From: a bacterium
GTDB lineage: Bacteria > Planctomycetota > SZUA-567
Direction of reading: 5' to 3'
Assembly: GCA_003249795.1 (NCBI GenBank)
Contig: QKHZ01000198.1
Location: 1-34,080, forward strand
DNA: 34,080 nt
Part shown: positions 16,309-23,859 of the stretch, piece by piece
Position numbering within the stretch: position 1 is the first letter of the stretch
How the letters are laid out: every line of letters begins with the position of its first letter
Notes under the pieces: model-generated
The model's input: only the letters and a program-made list of their open reading frames with translations
What the model was told of the DNA's origin: nothing
The model's database searches: none
Program-made: the position numbers and the translations under genes

Positions 16309-16336
16309 TTGCGTTTACACTGTGGTAAGATATACT
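16309..16336 (+). promoter_or_regulatory. Probable promoter with overlapping inverted repeat
   Basis: TTGCGT (16309-16314) and TATACT (16331-16336) with a 16-base spacer lie 24 bases before the next start codon. An inverted repeat TGTGGT (16321-16326) / ACCACA (16344-16349) brackets the -10 box and could be an operator or an early hairpin. Confidence 0.5.
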
Positions 16337-16359
16337 GGCAATAACCACAATACAGGCAG

Positions 16360-17628
16360 ATGCGTATGATTGAAAAAACAGTCCGGAAGATGAGTGAGAA
16401 AGAGTGGGAGCACTATCTGTCATATCTTAGTTCACGTACTGTCTTTCAACATATATTAGCAAATTATAAATGCTGGATTGCGATTTTTTTCATGACGTTG
16501 GTTCTTAGCCTGATGGTGGTTTCTTTTGGTATGCGTTTAGTGCCAGAACAATATAACGACTCGCTGTTTTGGTTGTTTCCTGTCTTCTTTTCTGGTGCAA
16601 TTGCTCTGTGTATCCTGATTGAGTGGGATCGTAGAAGAAAACTTCAGGCTTTTAAGCAGGATTTTCGAAAATATTTTACGGATGAGGAGCTTGTCGAGTG
16701 CGTGCACGCGCAGGTGTTGTCAGGGGTGCTTCTTCACGATCCTGATTATGTGACAATGAGTATTGGGGATTCACTGTTTCTTGATTTATCAGACGGGAAG
16801 ATCCTGTGTTTGCATAATGAGCATCTGGAACAGATTCCTGTTGATGATCTTAAATATACTCCTTCTTGCGTGCAACCGGAGGGATCTGCCGTTGATATCA
16901 CTTATATCCGCCAGCTAATCGGTGGGTTAATCCTATCGTTTGACTGCGCATTGAAAGAGATTCCAATCTGGAAGCAAATGGTGGTTCAGGGGACTTCCGC
17001 TGAGGAGGTAGAGGATATCGTTGGCAGTATTGACATGGAACAGATGCCATTGCCGATGCCACTACCTGATCAACCTGTGGGGGAATATTTCCTGCCGGAT
17101 GATTGCGAGATTTTTGATGGTTCACTCGATACATTGGCTGAAGATATTTTTCGGTTTTATCTGAAAAAGAAAAAGGAGAAAGAAGCTGAGGAGGCGGAAG
17201 AGCGTGTTTCTGAAGAGAAACGTTATAGAGCGTATGGCCCAAGGCAGCAGCCATTTTTCAATCCATCTTTATTTTTTTACTATCTTGCTCCTGTGATTGT
17301 CATTGCTGTGGCCGGATTATTTTTGACCAATGAACAGTGGACTGTTAATCGTGTTGCTGGATTGTCGTTGCTTTCGGTTACCTTGTTTTCGCTTCTGGTC
17401 GGGCTTGCGAATCCTGTGCGGTTTTTGTGGGCGTTTCGCGTGTTCGCATTTTTTCTCTGTGTGGGGATTGCCGCGATGTCGTATCTGTATTGGGCTGAGC
17501 TGCAGACGAAAGACATGGTGCGCTATCTTCTTCCGTTTGGGTGGATTTTTCTGTTCGGCTATCCAAGCTTTGTATATCTGGCTACCGGCCGGCTCCCTTC
17601 TCGAAAATATGCAAGGACAGAAGAATAA
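16360..17628 (+). CDS. Multi-pass membrane protein of unknown function
   Basis: 422 residues in three blocks: two N-terminal membrane helices (~38-60 and 69-90), a soluble, acidic middle domain (~91-300) with a Met/Pro-rich patch around 230 and a charged Lys/Glu helix (~265-290), and four C-terminal helices (~303-322, 331-350, 358-378, 388-406) ending in a basic tail. The mid-domain segment SIGDSLFLDLSDGKILCLHNEHLEQIPVDDL reads like a small all-beta module. I do not recognise a family. The gene is more AT-rich than its housekeeping neighbours, stands alone and is divergent from recN. Start choice between ATG 16360 and ATG 16366 is open (AGG upstream of both). Confidence 0.8.
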   Translation: MRMIEKTVRKMSEKEWEHYLSYLSSRTVFQHILANYKCWIAIFFMTLVLSLMVVSFGMRLVPEQYNDSLFWLFPVFFSGAIALCILIEWDRRRKLQAFKQDFRKYFTDEELVECVHAQVLSGVLLHDPDYVTMSIGDSLFLDLSDGKILCLHNEHLEQIPVDDLKYTPSCVQPEGSAVDITYIRQLIGGLILSFDCALKEIPIWKQMVVQGTSAEEVEDIVGSIDMEQMPLPMPLPDQPVGEYFLPDDCEIFDGSLDTLAEDIFRFYLKKKKEKEAEEAEERVSEEKRYRAYGPRQQPFFNPSLFFYYLAPVIVIAVAGLFLTNEQWTVNRVAGLSLLSVTLFSLLVGLANPVRFLWAFRVFAFFLCVGIAAMSYLYWAELQTKDMVRYLLPFGWIFLFGYPSFVYLATGRLPSRKYARTEE

Positions 17629-17668
17629 ACTTGGCCACTCTGTTTCGGGTGTTTGGGGAGAATGCGGA

Positions 17669-17698
17669 TTGACGGAACGGAGTCTCTGCGTATATACT
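17669..17698 (+). promoter_or_regulatory. Sigma-70 promoter of the structured RNA/methyltransferase leader
   Basis: TTGACG (17669-17674) stands 16 bases before TATATA (17691-17696) or 18 before TATACT (17693-17698). Transcription would begin near 17705, just before the first helix of the RNA described in the next entry. Confidence 0.65.
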
Positions 17699-17704
17699 CG
17701 GAAA

Positions 17705-17822
17705 GATGAAACCAAGCGATTGATGGGATGTTTACGTCGCGTGTGGTTTCCGCCTGATCAGATTTGTCTCAGGCGGATGAATCAACCTTGCCGGATCGTC
17801 ATTCGCACGACCGGCCTTTTTT
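17705..17822 (+). ncRNA. Candidate structured RNA: small RNA or regulatory leader of the methyltransferase gene
   Basis: About 118 bases between a promoter and a terminator with no convincing reading frame. Helix P1 pairs 17708-17714 with 17744-17750 (GAAACCA/TGGTTTC, 7 bp) and continues after a small internal loop with GCGA/TCGC (17716-17719, 17737-17740). P2 (17751-17757 with 17769-17775, CGCCTGA/TCAGGCG, 7 bp) abuts P1 with no unpaired base. P3 is the terminator at 17790-17815. Five bases in the P1 loop (TTGAT, 17720-17724) are complementary to ATCAA (17781-17785) between P2 and P3, so a pseudoknot is possible. The terminator ends 13 bases before the methyltransferase ATG, as in riboswitch or attenuator control; a free small RNA with a leaky terminator is the alternative. 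I cannot match it to a known riboswitch, 6S, SRP or tmRNA. Confidence 0.5.
17790..17822 (+). terminator. Rho-independent terminator before the methyltransferase gene
   Basis: Stem GCCGG/CCGGC (17790-17794, 17811-17815) extended by TCGT/ACGA (17796-17799, 17807-17810) with one bulged A, seven-base loop, then six T at 17817-17822. It precedes the methyltransferase ATG by only 13 bases. Confidence 0.75.
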
Positions 17823-17835
17823 CAGGCAGGAATGT

Positions 17836-18786
17836 ATGTCGCAAAAATTCAAAAAGCCACCGCTTGTGCCGCAGGTGACGACACTGTGGGATTATCCGTC
17901 GCAGCACTATGGCGATATCGTGCAGGGAGACGCAAACTACCGAGGCGCGACGCCGAGTTATATTATCTGGAATCTTCTGCAGCGTTACACCAAGCCCGGC
18001 GCTCTGGTGATCGACCCGATGTGTGGAAGCGGGACGACGCTGGATGTGGCGCGTGACCTCGAGCGTAGGGCGCTTGGGTATGACGTAAACCCGACCCGCA
18101 AGGATATCTTTCGTGTCGATGCGCGCAAGCTGCCGCTTGAGGATGAGAAGGCGGACTTTGTGTTTATCGATCCACCGTATTCAACGCATCTGGATTACTC
18201 AGACGATCCGCGGTGTGTGGGCAAGCTCTCCGCGCGGGATGGCTCGTATTATGAGGCGATGCGGGAGGTCATCGGTGAAATTCACCGTGTGCTGCGACCG
18301 GATCGGTACATGGGGCTGTACGTTTCAGATTCGTTTGAAAAGGGAAAAGGCTTTTATCCGATTGGTTTTGAACTGTTCGGGATCTTGAAAGAGTTTTTCA
18401 CACCGGTGGATATCATCAGCGTTATTCGGCACAACAAGACGCTGGAGATGGGAAACTACCGTCGTGCCGCCGATGAGGGCAACTTCTTCCTACGCGGGTT
18501 CAATTACCTGTTTATCATGCACAAGGCGCCGACCTCTTCGGAAAAACAGAAATCAGTGAAGAAAGCCAGTCGGCCTGAGGGACAGGTTAAGCAAGCTTCT
18601 CGTCATCAGAGGCCGAATGACTCACGGCCCCGTCATGCAAATGTTGACAGTGAACATGCCGATGAGCGGAGGAAACCGTTTGGTGACAGGGACCGCAAAC
18701 GGGCAGGTGAGAACCTTTCGCAGCATAAAAAACGTCCGGATCAGGCGCAGCATCGACAGAAGAAGAAACGCTTCCGGAAAGACTGA
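17836..18786 (+). CDS. SAM-dependent DNA methyltransferase-like protein (N-4/N-6 amino type), orphan
   Basis: 316 residues. The SAM-binding motif I is DPMCGSGTT (60-68) with the acidic residue of GYDVNP after the next strand; the catalytic motif IV is DPPY (112-115); so the order is I then IV. An N-terminal segment WDYPSQHYGD is typical of one group of N4/N6 methylases. The catalytic part ends near residue 230. Residues 231-316 form a strongly basic tail rich in Lys, Arg, His and Gln, unusual for a DNA methylase and more like a nucleic-acid-binding extension. No restriction enzyme or specificity gene is nearby. I chose ATG 17836 (AGGA upstream) rather than TTG 17764, which would lie inside the RNA structure. 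DNA versus RNA as target cannot be decided from the motifs. Confidence 0.8.
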   Translation: MSQKFKKPPLVPQVTTLWDYPSQHYGDIVQGDANYRGATPSYIIWNLLQRYTKPGALVIDPMCGSGTTLDVARDLERRALGYDVNPTRKDIFRVDARKLPLEDEKADFVFIDPPYSTHLDYSDDPRCVGKLSARDGSYYEAMREVIGEIHRVLRPDRYMGLYVSDSFEKGKGFYPIGFELFGILKEFFTPVDIISVIRHNKTLEMGNYRRAADEGNFFLRGFNYLFIMHKAPTSSEKQKSVKKASRPEGQVKQASRHQRPNDSRPRHANVDSEHADERRKPFGDRDRKRAGENLSQHKKRPDQAQHRQKKKRFRKD

Positions 18787-18824
18787 ATACTTTGCGGCGT
18801 ACTCAGGCATGAAATGGAGTGCCG

Positions 18825-19190
18825 ATGAAAACAGTCTTCACGTGCCTATTGTATGGAGCGCTGTTGACACTTGCGACGCTTCTGGTCGAGACGGACGGAT
18901 GTGTCTGCGGGAATGACAAGGGGCTGCCTTTGCCTGTTGTTCGGCCTATTTGTGGCGGAGGAGAGTATTGTATTCCTCTTGATAAGAAACCCAAATGCAA
19001 ACAAACTGTTTTTGACATCAAAGCTCTGATGATTGATTATATCTTATGGGTGTTTGTTGTCTATGGAGCCACTCGCCTTGTGCTACGAATGAAGCGTCGC
19101 TTTCCAATAGCATCAATCGATTTGTCGCCTCAATCTTCAGAGAAGGCTTCTTTGTCTCAGAAATGTAATGCCACTTCGAAGGATGAATGA
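18825..19190 (+). CDS. Small membrane protein with cysteine-rich exported loop, unknown
   Basis: 121 residues. An N-terminal hydrophobic helix (~3-20) leads into a segment with six Cys (CVCGN, ICGGGEYC, KCK), then a second hydrophobic helix (~65-83) and a basic, Ser-rich C-terminal tail. The loop would face the periplasm, where the Cys could form disulphides or bind a metal or cofactor. GGAG lies five bases before the ATG at 18825. It follows the methyltransferase by 38 bases on the same strand. No family recognised. Confidence 0.6.
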   Translation: MKTVFTCLLYGALLTLATLLVETDGCVCGNDKGLPLPVVRPICGGGEYCIPLDKKPKCKQTVFDIKALMIDYILWVFVVYGATRLVLRMKRRFPIASIDLSPQSSEKASLSQKCNATSKDE

Positions 19191-19233
19191 AGCATTATTA
19201 ACTGAGTGCGTGTGAGGAGCTATTGACCTTCCG

Positions 19234-21822
19234 CTAGGCGTTTTCGTGGAGGGCGGCGCCGATCAATTCCGCAAGCGCGTGGCGGCGGTATGGTTTTTTG
19301 ATGAACCCACATAGCCCTTCCTGCTGTAGAAGCTCAACCGAGTCGGCCTGTGCAAATCCGGACGCAAGAATGATCTTGGCATGTGGATTAACTTTGCGGA
19401 TGGCGCGGAACGTATCGACACCGTTCATCTCGGGCATGATCATATCGAGAATCACGATCGCGATTTCATTCTGGTTCTGCTGATAAAGCGCGAACCCTTC
19501 GCGTCCGTTTTCCGCTTGGATCACTTTAAAGCCAAGGGCTGTTAGCATCTGCTCTGCTGTGGTTCTGATGACATATTCATCGTCGATCAGAAGGGCGATT
19601 TTTCCCGCGCCGATTTCTTTGTCTTTCTGGGTATTTAAAATCGTTCTGTTGGCGTTTGGATATGCGGCAACGTTTTCGTTTTCTGTTTGTGAAATCGGAT
19701 CCGGATCGGTTTTTTCAGGAAGTTTTCCGGTTTTGAGTTGAAGCAGTTGTTCGGTTACCTTCGACGCGTCGGTTGTTGTGTCAGAAATGATCGAGACGTA
19801 TTTGTGCAGCGGGTTGTCTGATGGCAGGCGTGCGTCCAATAAATCAGCCGCTCCCATGATTCCTCCGAGGAAGTTGTTCAGGTCATGCGCAATCGCACTG
19901 GCGAATTTTCCGATCGCAAGGGCGTTGTATTCGCTGGCTGTTTCCGGCAATTCATTCTTGTGTTCCGCATGGGCTGACTCTTGCCGGATGACTCCAATGA
20001 TACAGGTTGTGTCTTCGATCTCAATCCGGCAGAGGGTCAGTAATGCTTCAGCAGATTTGTTGCCATTTACGTGGAAATGCCATTTCAGGCACTGCGGTCC
20101 ATCCAGCAATGTCCGCCGGATCTGCTCCTCAAGGTTGGTGTTATCATCCGCTGTGAGGGAAAACTCTGATACTGTTTTGGATAAAATCTCTTTTTTGCCG
20201 ATGGAGCACAGTGCCAGAAAAGCCTGATTGGCATCGCAGATTTTTTTGTTGTCGGCCCGGATGATCAGGATCGCATCACGTATGCCGTCAAATATTCGCC
20301 GAAATTTATTCTCACTGCGATGGAGGGTATTTTGCGCACTGAACTGATCGGTGATGTCCATGAAGGCAATGACCAGGCCGGAAACAGAATCATCGCGGTC
20401 AAGGATCGGAGCAATTGTGAATGAAATTCTGTAAACAGCTCCGCGCGCAGCGCGCAGAAGATACTGGTTTGAAGAAAAGTTTTGGCGGTGATGCAAAACA
20501 TAATCGATTCCATCTATCGGCTGTTGTTGGTTGTCGGCCGGTTGGATGAAAAATACGGTGCCAATCGGGGCGCCTTCTGCTTCGTCAAAGTTGATACCGG
20601 TGAGGAGTTCAGCAACACGGTTCATCATAATAATTGACCTGGCAGGGGTGATGGCAATGACGGCGTTATCGATAGCGTTCAGAATCGCTGTGCGCTGATG
20701 CTGTTGTGTAACGATTTTCGACATCGTCTGATTGCGTTCAAGTACCTGTCTGCGCATTTCCTCATTGGCTGCGCACATGTCGCTATACATTCGCTCAATC
20801 GCGGTTCCAATCTCATTGAATTCCACAAAGCGATCAACTGGGCAATGTTCGTTGGCTCGTCCGAGTCGGGCGATATCGGTGTAGCTGATGAGCTGGTCGA
20901 CTCCAGAGGAGATGATGTTTTTGATGAAAATGATGCTGATGCCGAAGCAAAGCAGACTTGTTATAAAAAGCACGATGATTTCTCGAAGATATTTTTTCTG
21001 CAGGAAGCCTGTTAATGTGTCCGGCACCATGATGAGTGTTGCAAGGCGGGTTGGAAATTCATTGATGATTACAGCCTGATCGTTGGCATAACAGCATTCA
21101 CTCCACCAGAGGTCGCTTGAAAACCGTGTGTTTTGAATCTGGCGTTCATGCACCAGCTTTTGCATCTCTTCCCGTGAACGTTGGCCGTATATGCCGACAA
21201 TTTTATCCAGATCGAACCAGACAATTGTTCCTGCCTGTGTTTTTCCCAGAGCGATATCAAGAAGCCGGAGGTTGTCGTCCAGAATGGTTGCGGCGACAAG
21301 AAAACCGAGTATATGTCCATCGGCAGCAATAACACGTTTTGATCTTACCAGTAGATCAAGGTCGGTATTGGCGTTTATGTAACGGTAAATCGAGTCATTT
21401 GTTTTTCGGATATCCGAAATAATCATTTTCAGAATAGGCGTAGTTTGATCATTCATGGCTGAGGCATTTGCAAGTAATTGACCATGGCGTATGAAAAGGA
21501 ATATGTCTGGTGTCTGCAAAGGGGCGAGGTCTGTAAATTTTGTCAATGTTTGTTGTGCGTTTTCCCCTTCATTTTCGGAAATTTCATTCATGAAGCCTTG
21601 GGCTGACAGCGCGGTGAGAAGATATGTATCCAGCCTATTCTGTTCTTGTTCGAAGATTCCGGCGATGACTGATTGCCGTTGTTTGAATGAATTCCGCAGT
21701 TCGACGGATAACGCTTGCTGACTGGAGCGGTATGACCAAAAGAGCAGTCCGGCCGAGAACAGCAGAAGCAGTCCCAGGGTCAGCAGTCCTAATGTCAATG
21801 ATAGCGTAACCGGTTTACGCAT
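19234..21822 (-). CDS. LuxQ-like hybrid sensor protein lacking the ATP-binding kinase domain
   Basis: 862 residues. TM1 ~8-30, a periplasmic sensing domain ~31-278, TM2 ~281-301, a HAMP-like/coiled region ~302-375, two PAS domains (~379-490 and ~500-610), a histidine-acceptor (DHp) helix pair from ~633 with AHDLNN (His646), and a receiver domain 741-862 with acidic pair DD, phospho-acceptor Asp793 (ILDMIMPEMN) and Lys of IKKPY. Between the DHp helices (end ~698) and the receiver there are only about 42 residues, rich in Pro, Glu, Asn; the HATPase domain (~130 residues, N/G1/G2 boxes) is absent. The reading frame is intact, so this is not a frameshift. It could act only as a phospho-relay/phosphatase or receive phosphate in trans. 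It starts two bases after the LuxP-like gene, so they form one unit. Confidence 0.88.
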   Translation of the reverse strand: MRKPVTLSLTLGLLTLGLLLLFSAGLLFWSYRSSQQALSVELRNSFKQRQSVIAGIFEQEQNRLDTYLLTALSAQGFMNEISENEGENAQQTLTKFTDLAPLQTPDIFLFIRHGQLLANASAMNDQTTPILKMIISDIRKTNDSIYRYINANTDLDLLVRSKRVIAADGHILGFLVAATILDDNLRLLDIALGKTQAGTIVWFDLDKIVGIYGQRSREEMQKLVHERQIQNTRFSSDLWWSECCYANDQAVIINEFPTRLATLIMVPDTLTGFLQKKYLREIIVLFITSLLCFGISIIFIKNIISSGVDQLISYTDIARLGRANEHCPVDRFVEFNEIGTAIERMYSDMCAANEEMRRQVLERNQTMSKIVTQQHQRTAILNAIDNAVIAITPARSIIMMNRVAELLTGINFDEAEGAPIGTVFFIQPADNQQQPIDGIDYVLHHRQNFSSNQYLLRAARGAVYRISFTIAPILDRDDSVSGLVIAFMDITDQFSAQNTLHRSENKFRRIFDGIRDAILIIRADNKKICDANQAFLALCSIGKKEILSKTVSEFSLTADDNTNLEEQIRRTLLDGPQCLKWHFHVNGNKSAEALLTLCRIEIEDTTCIIGVIRQESAHAEHKNELPETASEYNALAIGKFASAIAHDLNNFLGGIMGAADLLDARLPSDNPLHKYVSIISDTTTDASKVTEQLLQLKTGKLPEKTDPDPISQTENENVAAYPNANRTILNTQKDKEIGAGKIALLIDDEYVIRTTAEQMLTALGFKVIQAENGREGFALYQQNQNEIAIVILDMIMPEMNGVDTFRAIRKVNPHAKIILASGFAQADSVELLQQEGLCGFIKKPYRRHALAELIGAALHENA

Positions 21823-21824
21823 TT

Positions 21825-22934
21825 TTAGTCGTCTTTCGCATGTGAGTATCGAAATGCCTTTGCCATTAAGTGCTGTAGTTCTTCGTCCGACATTCCCCGG
21901 CGGCAGACTGTGTATGATGCGCTGAATGCGCGTGGAGTCATTGTCGTTTGGCCGGATCGGTCCAAGCGGATTGCTTCAGCGAGGGCGACGCCAATGTCAT
22001 CCATCACTTTTATGACAGTAAAAGCAAGACCACCATTCTTTACAGACAGGATTTCTTCCTTTGTGCCTCCCCATCCATTGACCAGAACCTGCTTTTCCTT
22101 TCCTTGATCCTGAATTGCCTTGAGTGCACTGAATGCAATTTTGCTGGAGCATGCGTGAATGAATCTCAGATCGGGATGGCGGTTTAATATGATCAGTGCT
22201 TTTTGATAAGCGTCTTGCGAGGTGTCTTGGGTGTAGTATTCATCGACTAACTGAAATTTATTTGCGTCGCTGAGTTCTTCGATAAATACGGTTGTTTGGA
22301 TTTCGATCGCACGGTTGGCCGGTGTTTCGTAAATAATCGCATAGGGAACAGATTCCTCATCAGCAAAAATATTCCGAGCTTCGCTGGCGATGAGTTTGGC
22401 ACCGGTTGACGGATCAAATCCAATATACATATATGGCGCATTTCGTTTCCAGTTTGTGATGGGGACTGTTTTATTTACAACAAAAATTTTGCTGGGGCAG
22501 TCAGCAAGCAGGCGAATCAGGTTATCCTGATCTCGTTCCGTTTCAACTGAGACAACCAAGTAATCGGGGTTCGTTGATATCGCTTTTTGAATCGCTTTGG
22601 TCAGATTGTCACCGCCATCGGGTTGGATCGGGTATTTTTGCAGAACAAACGGGATTCCGAGTTCATGCATTCTTGTGCGGAATGCATTTTCAGGTGCGAT
22701 TGCCAGTAGCTCTTGAGTTAGTGCTGAGGCGATACGGATTGGGCTGTCATCAAGGAGAGTACGGTGGATCGCGGGAGATTCAATCAGGGAGCGGAATTGA
22801 CGATCCGTTAGTCCCGGGTCGCTAAGGATATAGCCGGTTTCTGGCTCAGGACGTGAATAAAACGACCAGAACCCGTAGATCCCGGCAAAGAGCATCAACA
22901 GACAAACTGTCAGTACAAAAACTTTAATATTCAT
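21825..22934 (-). CDS. LuxP-like periplasmic sugar/autoinducer-binding protein
   Basis: 369 residues, about the length of Vibrio LuxP. A hydrophobic N-terminal signal/anchor (~4-24) precedes a two-lobed type-I periplasmic binding fold. Strong LuxP-like segments are PYMYIGFDPSTGAKL, RFIHACSSKIAFSALKAI, VLVNGWGG (Trp288) and the ending KAFRYS. From memory of the LuxP structure, Asn159 and Trp289 are kept (Asn154, Trp288), but Asp267 and Arg310 appear as Lys265 and Lys309, and Arg215 is not obvious, so furanosyl borate diester is probably not the ligand. It lies two bases upstream of the hybrid sensor, as LuxP lies next to LuxQ, and presumably presents its ligand to the sensor's periplasmic domain. 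Function as an autoinducer receptor is inference. Confidence 0.85.
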   Translation of the reverse strand: MNIKVFVLTVCLLMLFAGIYGFWSFYSRPEPETGYILSDPGLTDRQFRSLIESPAIHRTLLDDSPIRIASALTQELLAIAPENAFRTRMHELGIPFVLQKYPIQPDGGDNLTKAIQKAISTNPDYLVVSVETERDQDNLIRLLADCPSKIFVVNKTVPITNWKRNAPYMYIGFDPSTGAKLIASEARNIFADEESVPYAIIYETPANRAIEIQTTVFIEELSDANKFQLVDEYYTQDTSQDAYQKALIILNRHPDLRFIHACSSKIAFSALKAIQDQGKEKQVLVNGWGGTKEEILSVKNGGLAFTVIKVMDDIGVALAEAIRLDRSGQTTMTPRAFSASYTVCRRGMSDEELQHLMAKAFRYSHAKDD

Positions 22935-22962
22935 CTGAATATATACCCGGCTATTTGACTGT

Positions 22963-22990
22963 ATTGTAATGGGTTAGCGTGAAATCGCAA
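22963..22990 (-). promoter_or_regulatory. Probable promoter of the LuxP/LuxQ-like pair
   Basis: On the minus strand TTGCGA (plus 22985-22990) and TACAAT (plus 22963-22968) with a 16-base spacer, about 30 bases before the LuxP-like start codon. Confidence 0.5.
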
Positions 22991-23114
22991 TGAAAGGAAT
23001 CAGCCTTTTCAACGATTTTAACGATTATGTGTATATATGCGGTCGGGCAGGAAAAGTGGTGCCGCAGATAGACCCGAGTGTCGGCTGCAAGGATTCTGAG
23101 TGCGCTCTTTTTGG

Positions 23115-23705
23115 TCATGGATGCGAGAGTCGGAGAGATGTTTCTGTGGCTTCAAGCTGGTAACTGATATTAATTACGGGGCCTGTATGGGGATGTTTGT
23201 GCAGAGTGAGGATCGGTGTTGGTTGTGATAGGTTTACGGAGAATCCCAACTTTGCCGGTTCATCGCAGACAGCTGCAATGTTTTGATTTTCGTCAATAAG
23301 GCAGCAGATAACTGTCCAGCGGAAATGGAAGACTCCGACACATGCCGTCTTTCTCGTGTTGTCTTTTTCGGGCTGCAGCTCAGTGGGCTTTGTTTCTCGT
23401 TCCGTGTTTTCACTGCTTGCGGATGGTGATTCCGGAAGATTGACTTGCAGAAGAAGCCCACTGGTAAATGTGCCGTCCGATTCAGCTAACTCCTGTCGTA
23501 AATCCTGATATCGCTTTTCGGATAATTGAGGACAGTTGCGTAGCTTGCTGAAGATGTCGCTGACGGGATTAGTCTGGTTTCCGTTGAGGGTGTTGTTCTG
23601 TTCTCGTTGAGATTTTATTTTTTCATTTGTTTCAGCGGCATCGATTGTTTGTGGGAGGGTGATGGATAAAATTGCAGTCAATAACAGGAATAATGCAATC
23701 CTCAT
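23115..23705 (-). CDS. Exported protein of unknown function
   Basis: 196 residues beginning with a clear Sec signal peptide (basic MR, hydrophobic core to about residue 18, cleavage probably after IDAA at ~24). The mature part has a Gln/Asn-rich start, a Glu/Ser/Thr/Pro-rich middle (~90-118) and a C-terminal ~75 residues with beta-strand character and three Cys (residues ~122-146). I recognise no family. It is 180 bases upstream of the LuxP-like gene on the same strand, so cotranscription is possible, though that gene seems to have its own promoter. It is AT-rich like the rest of this stretch. Confidence 0.65.
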   Translation of the reverse strand: MRIALFLLLTAILSITLPQTIDAAETNEKIKSQREQNNTLNGNQTNPVSDIFSKLRNCPQLSEKRYQDLRQELAESDGTFTSGLLLQVNLPESPSASSENTERETKPTELQPEKDNTRKTACVGVFHFRWTVICCLIDENQNIAAVCDEPAKLGFSVNLSQPTPILTLHKHPHTGPVINISYQLEATETSLRLSHP

Positions 23706-23768
23706 TTTGTGGCTCCTGCTTGAAATGTCGAAGGATAATTGCTTCTTTTGCGAGATTGTATATTAAAT

Positions 23769-23796
23769 TTTACAGTTGCAGTAATTTTTTTATATT
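23769..23796 (+). promoter_or_regulatory. Probable promoter of the DUF4870 gene
   Basis: TTTACA (23769-23774) and TATATT (23791-23796) with a 16-base spacer in an AT-rich intergenic stretch, about 64 bases before the ATG at 23860. Confidence 0.5.
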
Positions 23797-23859
23797 ATTG
23801 TGAGGGCATCAGGGTGGAAATTTCAGTCGTTTATTTTAAATTTCAAGAAAGGGGACTTC

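Noticed and set aside
16107..16359. Search for a LexA/SOS box upstream of recN
   Set aside because: No sequence close to the known Gram-negative or Gram-positive consensus was found, so SOS control is not claimed.
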